Shown here one piece after another: positions 33,715 to 44,343 of a DNA stretch of 64,000 bases. Position 1 is the first letter of the stretch. Each line of letters opens with the position of its first letter. The notes under the pieces are model-generated. The model ran no database searches, was not told the origin of the DNA, and saw nothing but the letters and a program-made list of their open reading frames with translations. The stretch spans positions 56,153,563 through 56,217,562 of the forward strand of contig CM059972.1 in NCBI GenBank assembly GCA_030490835.1. Reading direction: 5' to 3'. The translations under genes were made by a program, and so were the position numbers. This DNA comes from Annona cherimola (lineage: Eukaryota > Streptophyta > Magnoliopsida > Magnoliales > Annonaceae).

Positions 33715-35636
33715 TATGGCACCCCGAACCGGAGTGCCTAGAAGCCTTACTCCAAGATCTTGTCGATTGGTAAGTGTGAATCAGGATTGTTGCCCTGATC
33801 ATGCGGAGGGCACTTAATTGGATCTTGTCCAAAAAAAAAATTTCATTTTTTTTTATCACATAGAGACACATACTTATCATCAAATTTCAATTATCATTGA
33901 TAACATTCATACTTGTTTTGTACAATAGAGGTTATTTTAACCTGGTCATTTCATACATACATAATTTGAAAACTCCTTACCATATGTTCATTCATACCAT
34001 ATACAGATCAGCATATCATAAAATTTTCTTCATACCTTCTTTTTCCTTTCCTTTCTGGCCTGTGTTGTACCTGTGTATGGTTTGAAAAGCAAAACGTGAG
34101 TCATAACTCAGTAAGCAAGCATTTTTCCATTTAAATGCATTTCTCCCGTTCAATAGTAGACACTTATCAAGTGATCTACTATCAATCAGTGGAAACCTTT
34201 TCATAAAACCTTTCATATTTCATACAAAAAATATATGCTTGTAAAACTTTACCTGTATGGACATATTTTATGTCCTAAGATATTTTTCATAAAACTTCCT
34301 TTCTCCAAGGACATTCTCATGTCCTTAAAATATTTTCATAAAACTTTTTCAAAACAAGCATATGCATCATGCATTACGTTTCTGTCCGTCTGGTAGGTGA
34401 CACTTACCAAGTGATCACCATTTCCTCCTTAGGAGAGAAACCATTTCATTAGATAGCCTGCTAGCTGGGCGGCTATCCGTTCCTTCTCCCATTTCAAGGA
34501 GGGCGCCGCCGACATTTTGTCTTTTTAAGTGACTTGGACTATGTAGAGGGGGCCCATCTTACAACCGCGTCCGGTCTGCATATCCTCTACAGTAGACCTA
34601 GTACATAACTCATGTGCACATTCGTTTCTCCATATTCATATACTAGCATGCTTTTTATAAAACTCCACAGACTCTAGTCTGTGACATTTCCTTTTCAAAA
34701 CTTGATGCTAGCATGTCATTTCAAAATAGTACAGACCTCGACCTGTATTCCCTTTTCTAACTTGAAAACTTGGCACAACCCAAGTTAACAAGTTAATAAA
34801 AATATTTTGTAAGGATGACCAACCTTAAATAATTTTGAAAACATTTAAATAACACATTTCTAAATCATTTAAAATATTTGAAAGAAATTTTTGAGAAATA
34901 GTAATTTCAAAATTTTGCTAAAATGTTTTTAAATAAATTTTGAGCGGTAAAACCATTTCAAAAACATTTTAATATCTAAAGACAAAAGATTTTGCAAACG
35001 CTTTTCTTCCCATTTCTGGGTTTTTCATGAACAAAGGATATACCAATGCATAATTCATTTTTTTTATATAATATCATATTCTTTGACCACACGACACATG
35101 AGTTACTTCTATATGAAGGCAAGCTTGTATGATCCTTTAGTCATTACTTAAAAAAAATCTTCATTCAAATCGATTATCGGTTGGCCTTCCTTAAATCCGC
35201 TTCAAAATATTTTAATAAATCATTTTAAATTCATTTGATAAAACCAAATATATTTGGAAATCAAAAATTTTTTTTCCATTATAATGCAACCATTTCCACA
35301 TTTTTCCTTATTTTCATAAGGATTTGCTTATGATAAAGCAATTTTCACATATTACAACATTTTTCCTTACTTCCATATGGATTTGCTTCCGATAAAGCAA
35401 TTCTGACATAATCCATGGTTGCAATATAAAAACATATAAAATTATTTTCAAAAAGTTTGCTTGCTTACCTCTATTTTGCTTCAGTCTGAATCCTTTATCC
35501 TTTCCTTTTCTTTTTCTATACAAGTGAAAATGATATACATACTTTATCATACATATGTTATTTTCATTTATAACCTTATTTTCTTCTATAATTCCTTATA
35601 GAGGTTAACCTTAAAAATACTTGGTCATTATTTTCT
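33715..35636 (-). mobile_element. Family C-like LTR fragment
   Basis: It starts TATGGCACCCCGAACC (TGTGGCGCC with two changes), and GAGTGCCTAGAAGCCTTACTCC is shared with the solo LTR at 25,385. Terminal hairpin (near 33,780-33,800), GTGAGTCATAACTCAG module (34,095), GGACAT-type dyads (34,255-34,330), GGCGCC module (34,500), and exon-like cassette (35,458-35,525) follow in order. It ends where a + LTR begins near 35,637, so its own start is missing. Small frames here are accidental. Confidence 0.72.
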
Positions 35637-35812
35637 ATGATTCCCAGACCCAAGTACGACTCAATAGGATGCATTGAACATATATATTTGATTTATGTGT
35701 GATTTAAATGAATTTTGAATGATTTTTGTGAATTATGTCACATTTTGAATTAGGGTTTAATTAGGAATGGTGATTAAAAATTTAATCGCCGGAGCCCAAA
35801 GTGAGTCGATAT
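35637..35812 (+). mobile_element. Family B LTR start, left of the solo LTR insertion
   Basis: It begins near TGATTCCCAGACCC, a degenerate TGTGATACCCAGACCC as in the LTR ending at 62,037, and continues to GAGTCGATAT. It resumes at 37,463. Confidence 0.72.
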
Positions 35813-37457
35813 TGTTGGTCCCGAGTTAATGGCAAAACCCAAGAAGGGAGGGGTGAATTGGGTAATTAAAAATTTACAACTTAAACAGAAACTTTACCCC
35901 GGATTAATCTAGTCCCCTTAATGAAGAAACTAAATGGAAAGCAAGATAATGTAGAGAGCAGAGATATAAATCAAGCAGGCAAGGTTTTTATAGTGGTTCG
36001 GGCAACCTCCCTACTCCACTCTTCCAAGCTCACACTCCTTGTGACTTGGGTTCCACTATTGTATTCCGCGAATACAACTAGAGCCTCTTGCTCTCTTCTA
36101 GATTCTAGCTCTAGGGGGCATATAACACGGCACAAGTAGGTGACGAGTCCCACTCCAATCACACACTACTTTGCTTTCACTTCATCTTAGCTACCCAAGC
36201 TAAATCAAGTTCAATACAACAAAAAGAAACAATTAAAAGAAACTACACTTTACAGTTGTGTAGAAACAATTTGGCGCAGAGAAGAACTCGTAGTATTGGC
36301 TTTGATGATTCAGAAGTTTGGCTCTTGCAGTTTGAAGCAAAGTTCTTCCTCTTTGAATGGCTTGATCTCTTTAGAGCTCTTGAATATATGAGTTAAGCAC
36401 ACTTAATGTTTTTCAGCTCCTTCCCTCGTCCACAATAACTCCCTTTTATAATTGTGGAGGGAATCCGAACGTTAGAAGGTGGTTGGCGCGCATTAAATGC
36501 GCCAACGTTCAAATAATATCTGACCGTTGCGACCCAAGTCGCATGTGGAGTCGACTTCGGATGCGACTTCGCCCAAGTCGCAGATGGAGTCGACTTCGGG
36601 TGCGACTTCGCCTCTCCGTCGCAACTTCAAGTTTCAGGTCGGGTCGACTTGGGTATCGACTTGACCCAAGTCGCAGGCGAAGTCGACTTCGGGTGCGACT
36701 TCACCTTGTCAGTTGGCTTTGATGATCTTGAAAACTTTGGAGATTGCTTTGTTTTGCTTAGGCTTCTTTCCTTTAATTGATTTCATTCTAGAATGGCTCC
36801 TCATACTTGTAGATCTTGTCAATCTTGAAGAACATGTCTTTGATTCTTCTTGGATTAGCTTGAACCTTGTGAATTTTTTAGGAGAACTTGAATCTTGCAT
36901 GATATATTCATGCACCTTGCTTACTTTTGATTCATATTGATCTTCATCTTGAAATATGCTTGAAGCTTTGCCTTAGACTTGAAAATCTTAAGTTGATCTT
37001 GAAAAGGAGCTTGAATCTGTATTTTGGACTTTGAAGAACGTCAAGTCGAACTCGTGGTCGACTTCGTCTGCGACTTCTCCCAAGTCGCAACTGGAGTCGA
37101 CTTCGTTTGCGACTTCGGCATTTTGCTGTCCCGAATTCGTCTCTGGAGTGTTTTTCCCGACTGAAGTTGATGCTGAGGTCGACTTCCTTTGCGACTTGGC
37201 TTCCCAAGTCGCAAGTGGAGTCGACTTGGCCGGCGAGTTCACCTGCTCTTCTTCCCATTTCAACTCTGGACAGATTTGGCTCTTTGAAGTCGAACTTGGA
37301 GTCGACTTGGGGAACGACTTGGCCTTCCATGCTTTATGTTCTTCAAATGTATATCCCTTAAACATATCCACAAACATGTTAGTAGCCAAGACTTACTCAA
37401 ATTGATTTGTTAATCATCAAAACATAGATTTAACTTGTTTTCCACATATTTCCAACA
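35813..37457 (-). mobile_element. Solo LTR of a SIRE-like copia element, TSD GATAT
   Basis: It runs TGTTGGTCCCGAG...TTTCCAACA on +, with GATAT at 35,808-35,812 and 37,458-37,462. It is close in sequence and layout to the solo LTR at 9,436-11,161, including the ACCCCGGATTAATCTAGTCC stretch and the GTCGACTT cluster at 36,530-37,330. Its 1,645 bp lack any internal region. The frames at 36,483-37,405 translate the repeats. Confidence 0.9.
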
Positions 37458-37462
37458 GATAT

Positions 37463-38233
37463 GACCCGTGGGGCTTAATGAGACTTTAAAGGTGAAAATG
37501 TATTATAAATAATCATGTTAATTACCATGATTTAATTTATGGAGATTAAAGTGTAATTATGGAATTAAGGTGAAAAATGATAAAAAAGTTCATAACTTGA
37601 CGCCTACAAGGCGGATTTCGATGAAATTTGCAAGGTAAGCTCACGACGGTGGGCCCAATCTTATGAATGGATTGGATTAAGAGAATCATGATGGGATTAG
37701 GGTGATAATTAATTATTTTTATCCTAAATCTAAAAGATAAATTCAAGTGGTCATAACTTGACGTAGAAACGTCGGTTTGAGATGATATTTGAAACGATGA
37801 AATAAAATTACAAAATCTATGAGATGAATGGAATGGATTAAGCTAATTATCATGGGAAGTTTCTTTCATGGAGAGCAAGTAACAAGTTGCTAAAGAGCTA
37901 AGTAAAGAAAGGCAATTGTGGAAAGTGAAAATGAAATTTACTAAAATGCCTATGGGGTTACTTGGGCACCAAGAAAAGTGGTTTATAAAAAGAAAAAAAA
38001 GGGAGCAAGGGGGTTGGACGTTCCAGCAGCAAGGAAGAGGAGAGAGAGAAGGAGAGAGAGAGAGAGAGAAGAGAGGAAAAAGGGAGAAAAAAGGGATTTT
38101 CTCCAAGGACCAGCAGTAAGCACGTCAAACCTAGCAAGGAAGAGGAGAAAAGAGGAGAAAAAGAAGAAGGAAAAATGGAAGGAGCAGCTCGGGAAGCTCG
38201 GGACAGAATCGACGAAATCGGGTAAGTACCCGT
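37463..38233 (+). mobile_element. Family B LTR resuming after the solo LTR, truncated
   Basis: It is colinear with about 2,590-3,280: the TTTGAAA...TAAGCTCA region, GGGCACCAAGAAAA, a TATAAAA-like box at 37,984, and a GA-rich leader at 38,040-38,100. It stops at GGTAAGTACCCGT where element 3 begins at 38,234. The Lys/Arg-rich frame at 37,978-38,265 reflects the GA tract. Confidence 0.75.
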
Positions 38234-38821
38234 TGTGGCGCCCCAAACCGAGCGTCACATCCTAGCCCTTACCTCGAGATCGTATTGATTGGTAAACGTG
38301 ATCAGGATTGTTGCCCTGTCACACGGCGGGTTTTAGTGGATGTTTATCCAATTAATTATATTCACATAAAAGTTCAATTTCTCTTATTTTCATCTCATGC
38401 ATATCTAGGTCATTTTCAACCCATCATCACATACATAGCATGCTGATAAAAAACATTTAATCAATTACATAAATCAGATGTCACTGCATGTTTCAATCAT
38501 AGTCATCAACATAGAACATTTCGATAGTTACAATCATTCAACATGAATTATTTCATAACATAAAAGTACCAAAGTTTTTCCATGACTTTCTCAACTGGAA
38601 CTTGCTCCTTCGCCATTTCCTGTCTTTCACCTGTCTTTAGGTTTGAAAAATAAAATTGTGAGTTGAAACTCAATAAGCAAGCTATTTTTATTTTACAGAC
38701 AAATCATTTTAGGCAACATTTTTGCATTTAAAATCATCATGGAAAGCAACTTATACCTTATCAAAAGGTATATCTTGAAAACATAAAATCTTGTACCCAT
38801 CACGAGTACCATATGCATAAT
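38234..38821 (-). mobile_element. Element 3 3' LTR, distal segment
   Basis: It starts TGTGGCGCCCC and matches the reverse complement of the last ~590 bp of element 2's LTRs, including the terminal hairpin. It is cut by element 2 at 38,821 and continues at 54,156. Total LTR length without the insert is about 3.9 kb, normal for family A. Confidence 0.88.
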
Positions 38822-41800
38822 TGTGAAACCCTAACTAGGTAGAACCCATATGTATGCATTAATCATGTATATGATATTATTTGTGAATTATTGAATTATG
38901 AAGGTATTATATGATTTTTGCCAATTATTGTAATTAGGTTTGTGGATTAGCAATAATGATGTGATTAAGCATTTTGAGCTAAAATGAGACAATGGGATTA
39001 GAGCATATTGATGTTGATTTAAATATGCAAATATATCATGAAAAACCATTTTCCATTATTTAATATGAAGTATGGGAATTTATATGATAATTGACAAGTT
39101 TAGTGGAAAAATATTGAAAAATTCATAACTCAACGCCTGTAAGGCGGGTTCAAGTGAAATTTGAAATGAAAATTAATAATGTTGGGCTTGGTATTATGGA
39201 ATTAATGGATTATGAAAATTCTTGATGAAATGAGAATTATGATTTATTGATCACATTTCAATTTCAACCGTTAACTTTAAACGGCTATAACGGGAGCTAA
39301 GAAACTCGGATTGAGATGAAATTTGAAACGCTTGTATGAAATTATGAGATGTTTATTTTAAATGGCTAGGATTAAAATATGGGGAAAATACCTGCATTGA
39401 AAAAGGTGAGCATGGTTGACTAATGCACCTCAAAAGTACCTTTTCATTAATGCTAGAGTACAAAGCATAATGGCTTGAAATTAATGGAAATTGAGGTGGA
39501 AATTGCAGGCCATTTCTAGGGTATTTTGTGTATTTATTTAAAATGCAAAAATATGAGAATTATCCAGCCATTAAATGCATATGATGATGGAGCTACAAAA
39601 CAAACAACCTAGCATAGGTGGTGTGGCAACAATGGACGTCCAAGCGGCTGCCTTTGATGCATATTTTTGATTTTTTAATTTTTAAAATATGCATATATGT
39701 TGCTGAGATGCAGGTACATAAAATGTTTATGCAATTATGAAGATTTTCAGCAATAAAAAAATTGGAAAATGCAGATGCATGCAGCTAAAAACGTGGACAA
39801 CTTATGGGCAGAAATGACGTGCAGAAATGTGGTTTATTGCTGCCATTTTGATAAATTTTTTTAACACGAAATTTATACATGAATTAAAGGGAAATTAAGT
39901 GTATAATTTACCCTTAAATTAGGGTTGAAAAAAATGGAAAATGGACAGCAGTTGGACGTGATTGGGGGACAGCTTTGGACGGCCATGGATTAAATCAGTT
40001 TTTGATTTTTGAAAATTGTTGAAAATGCATTTTATGTGGCTGTAAATGATACAGAACATCTATGGGATATGCATGCATTTATGTGTGTGGAAAATTCCAT
40101 GCATGTGGGTCCCACAGCTGGGAAAATCCAGCAGTTATAAAACCCATGCACGTAAACATGGAATGGCCTTTGGGAAAATTGCCTAAGTGCTGGAAACGTT
40201 CCATATAACAGTAGCAACAGCTCACGTCCATATTTCCCAGAAAGAAGAAGAAGAAGAAAATCTAGGAAAAAAGAGGATAATTGTGGAGGAAACCATCTCC
40301 AAGTGCTAGGGTTTAAGTTAGCACAAATTCGAGTAAGTATAAGGTTGTTTGAATGATTTATTTTGATATTTTTAAACTCTAAAATGGGAATATGGAAGGG
40401 ATGCTTAAAGGATCTGTAAAATGGTGATTTAATATGCTTTTTAATGAATATGGAATGGATATTAGGTTTTATGTATGAATTTCCAAGTTTAAGTTGATGA
40501 AAGTGAAGTTTTGCATGTGTATTAAGTGGAAAATCGAAGTTGATAAACCCCAAATCTCCAAGACAAGTTGCTATTTTGGTTTGATGATGTGATTAGGTTA
40601 TTAATTATGTATTCATGCAAAATATACGATGGTTTATGCTTAAATGATGAATTTTTGAAGTTATGGAATGCAAAGTAATGATTTTGACCTAATTTCTATG
40701 TTTATATGCTAAAAATGCTATGGAAATGGGTTTGCATGTTTTATGAATATTATGTAAGGTAAAATACCCTAGGTTTAAGGTATTATGGATGCCAAAAAAT
40801 ATTTGGGAAAAGAAACCCTAAAACTGATTTTTATAGATTTTATGAAAGAATGTCAAACCGATGTGAAACGGGACTCAAAACGTGTGGGTGACTTGCTGTT
40901 TTGAGAAATGTTAATTCATGGATGTTATAAATGTGTTAAATCCCTAAAAATGGATTAGGAAAAATGGATTTATTTGCTGAAATTTCGGAATTATATGACT
41001 GCATAGGGTTATGTGTCAAAAGACACATTAAACGGGTGAAAAACGGGTTCCAAACTTGCTGTTTTGGAAACCTATGGTTAATGGATTTAAATCTAATAAA
41101 AATACCTTGAATGCATTGGTAATTAAGGGTAATTAAACCTTTAAAAAATGGATTAAATTTCTGAGTTAGCAAATTTTATGAAATGCATTATGTATATGTG
41201 CTAAATGAACTTATGTGAAGGGATAAAGGTGAATAGGTGATGAATGACTTATGAAAAATAATTTTGTGCAAAAATGCATGAAAATGAGATGAATTCCATG
41301 TTTATATATCTTTTTGAGATTTTATTATATTAATTCCAAAATTTTGGATTTGATTTATGAAGCTAAGGCAATGATATGTACGTAGAAGAAACACCCATGC
41401 ATGTATTTTGGAAAAAAATGGATAAATGGAAATAGTGAGCTTAATGAACCTATGTATGATGGTTATTGAATGAATTTTGTGTGATTGAAATGAATACCCT
41501 AATAGTGGGGTTACATATATACGTTATGTTATGTGTTAGCCAATGAAATGTGCAAAATGTGCTATATATGTGCATAACGACTTGTGAAGTCAAATAAATG
41601 ATATATGTGGATGGAATGGGTTGGAAAACTAAATGAAATATGAGAAAAAAAATATATGAAAAATCATATTATTCTCATGTACGCAAAGGCAAAGAAAAAA
41701 CTGTGACGGAAAGCTAAGGAATTCAGGTAAGCAAGCAAATTTTCTAAAGGATTTCTGCTTTTCTAAATTATTTACATAAATGTAATTTTTGCTTTAACTT

Positions 41801-42814
41801 GTTTGATGAAACTATGAAAATTGTTTCTAATGTTTTTAAGGATGGCCATCCCTTAGCAAAATGATGTTGAAATGATATTTTACTTCAAATGCAATATTAT
41901 GAAATTTCTCTTTGATAAATGCTATGAAAAATTATGTGAGTTTATGGTCTGATTGAAAAATCATGCTAGCATGTTAAAGATGAATTTATGCAAAAGTTCA
42001 TGTGCACAGGGTACTAGGTCCACTTGAAGGGTGTAAGCGGACCGATTGTGCCCCCTTAGTGTGGCCAAGTCACTTAAAATAGGCACATGGCCAGCGGCGC
42101 CCTCACTGAAATGAGAGTTAACGTGACGGATGGTCGCCTAGCTAGCTTCCATCCTAAGGGACTTATGATGACAATGTTCATGTTTTAAATGGCATTATGC
42201 ATATGGTGCTCGTGATGGGTACAAGATTTCATGTTTTCAAGATATACCTTTGGACAAGGTATAAATTGCTTTCCAATATGAATTTAATTGCAAAAAATGT
42301 TGCCTGAAACGGTTTGCCTGTAAAATGCAAATAGCTTGCTTATTGAGTTTCGACTCACGATTTTATTTTTCAAACCCTAAAGACGGGTGAAGGACAGGGC
42401 ATGGCGAAGGAGCAAATACAAGCTTAAGGAATCAATGGAGAAATTCTAGAAATTTTATGTTATGAAAACTCATGTGAAATAATTGTATATTATATGAAGT
42501 GTTTTACTGTGATGTTGATGATATATACATGCATTGATATCTGGTTTAGGCAAAAGATGAAAATGTTTCTTGAACACCAAGTTATGTAAATGTGTTAAAT
42601 GACTTTGAAATGGTTTGGTTATGAATGAGTTGGAAATGATTTAGATATGGTTGAGATGAAAACATGAGAAATCAAATCCTTATAAGAGAATATTAAATCG
42701 GTTAAACACCGTTAAAACCTGTCGTGTGACAGGGCAACAATCCTGATCACGTTTACCAATCAATATAATCCCGAGGTAAGGCTCAGGATGTGACGCTCGG
42801 TTTGGGGCGCCATA
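38822..42814 (+). repeat. 5' LTR of element 2 (Tekay/Del-type, 3,993 bp)
   Basis: It begins TGTGAAACCC and ends GCGCCATA (the partner LTR keeps GCGCCACA). A TATAAAA box lies at 40,136-40,142 and a GTAAGTAT donor-like site at 40,333-40,340. The exon-like cassette is at 41,690-41,731, the GGCGCC module at 42,060-42,125 and the terminal hairpin near 42,732-42,750. It is colinear with 49,742-54,150 apart from a MITE in the latter. No protein is encoded; antisense frames such as 40,032-40,553 run through the promoter and leader and are not supported as genes. Confidence 0.93.
40136..40142 (+). promoter_or_regulatory. Probable TATA box of the element 2 5' LTR
   Basis: TATAAAA is followed by CCCATGCA and preceded by TGGGTCCCACAGCTGG. 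The same box is kept in the 3' LTR (51,478-51,484) and as TATAAA on minus in element 3 (56,181-56,186), with similar flanks. Conservation in three LTRs supports a promoter; the transcription start is not determined. Confidence 0.65.
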
Positions 42815-42819
42815 AAGCT

Positions 42820-42831
42820 TGGTATCAGAGC
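42820..42831 (+). other. Primer-binding site of element 2
   Basis: TGGTATCAGAGC is an exact match to the initiator tRNA-Met primer site, five bases after the LTR end. Confidence 0.92.
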
Positions 42832-43074
42832 ATGGATTTGTAAATAGGCGTGGAAAATTTCTAAGTGTAGGAAATTGATAGGATATGATGAGATATGCCT
42901 GATTACCCATAATTATGTGATGAATTAGCTAGGATTATATGATGCTCATGTATGATTATAACATGATGAAATATATGCTATATGATGATTAGGTATGCTT
43001 ATAACATGATGAAATGCATGCCATATGATAATGAATTGTTATTGCAATGCAATTTGATTGCTATGTCTATACAG

Positions 43075-43872
43075 ATGGCGGATAGAGGTAAGTGGTAGAT
43101 GAGTGCGGAAGAGTTGAAAAAGGAGGAGGAGAGGAAACAGCAAAGGAAAGAGAGTATACATAGGTGGTGGGAATCTTAGCACGACAATGAACCGTTACCA
43201 TCAATTCCCCCAAGATTTTCACCTATACACACTCAGGAAAATTACTATGACTCTTCAAGTCAACATGCACAAGATTTAGGAGAGCCCTCCAGTTATAAAC
43301 CTAGGGCACGAGTGCTACTAGGCACCTATCTTGGAATTCCCCGGGATCCATATGTTCCAACTGATATAGTAGACCCACAGGACGTACAGGACTTTTGGGC
43401 CATGACTCAAGCACCTACAGCCCCTGACACAGGCCCATGGTATAGGTTCGTTAATGGATGTGTCCAGTTTCGTTACGGAGCATCTTGGAATAGACTCCAT
43501 TAGCGGGAAGTGGACATGGCCCTCTATATAAAAAGGCATCGTGCCGAGGGAGTCATCGAAGTACCTGCTGCTCCTAAACCTGACGAGGTGATGCTCTATA
43601 TAATGGAGAACATAGGTGAAATAGTTCGATTGGCCGAGGTCAATGATGATGACGACCCTATGGAATTCCTCGAACCTTTTGAGGAAGAGGATGAAGTAGA
43701 GGAAGAAATAGTGGAGTTTGTACAGGAGGATGAGGATGAGGATGAGGATGATGATGATAGTGATAGTGATGATGAGGTTCAGGCATGGTCCAACACTAGC
43801 ACTATCACAGAGGCACCCTCACAAGTTCCACGTAGACGTAGACATCGAGGGAGAGGTCCAGGAGGACGATAA
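43075..43872 (+). pseudogene. Extra ORF upstream of gag in element 2, acidic with Arg-rich tail
   Basis: The frame opens MADRGKW at 43,075 and spans 265 codons to TAA at 43,872, with three in-frame TAG stops (codon 8, codon 35, and 43,501-43,503 where element 1 has CAG). Visible parts: a Lys/Glu-rich start, a middle section shared with element 1 (SSYKPRARV, VPTD-VDPQD-QDFW, GPWYRF), EVMLYIMENIGEIVRLAEV, a very acidic run at about residues 200-225 (EDEDEDEDDDDSDSDDE), and a basic RRRRHRGRGPGGR end. It is separate from gag, which starts ~470 nt later in its own frame. I do not recognise a family. The acidic and basic ends could suit binding to histones or RNA, but that is a guess. Confidence 0.6.
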
Positions 43873-44343
43873 ACTTACTTGTTTTGTTTTTTTTTTAAAA
43901 TAGTTGTGTATATATAAGTGTGGTTGATGATCATATGGTGTATGTATAATTATGGTTGGATGACACTATGGTTGCTATGGTGAAATGACATGTATATAAG
44001 TGTGAAATGGGTATGCTATGCTGAATATGTACATAAGTGTGACTTACTTTTGTATGTACTAACTGAGAACATGATGTATGTAAATGAATATGTTGATATA
44101 CGAAACTCTTAATGTTTTAAGATGTGTATGGATGAATGAGCATGAGCTGAATGGTGATATATTATGATTGAATAAAATGATTGTGACCATGTGATGCTGA
44201 GATGTATATGCAATGATTTAATATTGAATAAAACCGAAATGAGTATACAATGATTCTATGATGATTATCAATGAAATGCGTATATAATGATTTAGTGCTA
44301 ATTGAAAATGAAAAGTGTGTTGTTATATACTCAGATTAAAATA
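43873..44343 (+). other. Spacer between the extra ORF and gag
   Basis: About 470 bases are AT-rich and non-coding, with many ATG/TGA triplets (TATGATGA-like). I see no ORF, hairpin or repeat of note. In element 1 most of this stretch is deleted. Confidence 0.6.

Noticed and set aside
33620..33883. Possible host exon between LTR fragments
   Set aside because: The frame crosses the start of a family C-like LTR at 33,715 and has no recognisable domain.
37978..38265. Lys/Arg-rich, nuclear-protein-like frame
   Set aside because: It results from the GA-rich leader of the family B LTR. The reverse frame (Ser/Phe-rich) is equally long.
40032..40553. 173-codon antisense frame in the element 2 5' LTR
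   Set aside because: It runs against the promoter and leader and is cut short in the 3' LTR copy (51,657-51,893). It has no domain, so it is an open frame by chance.
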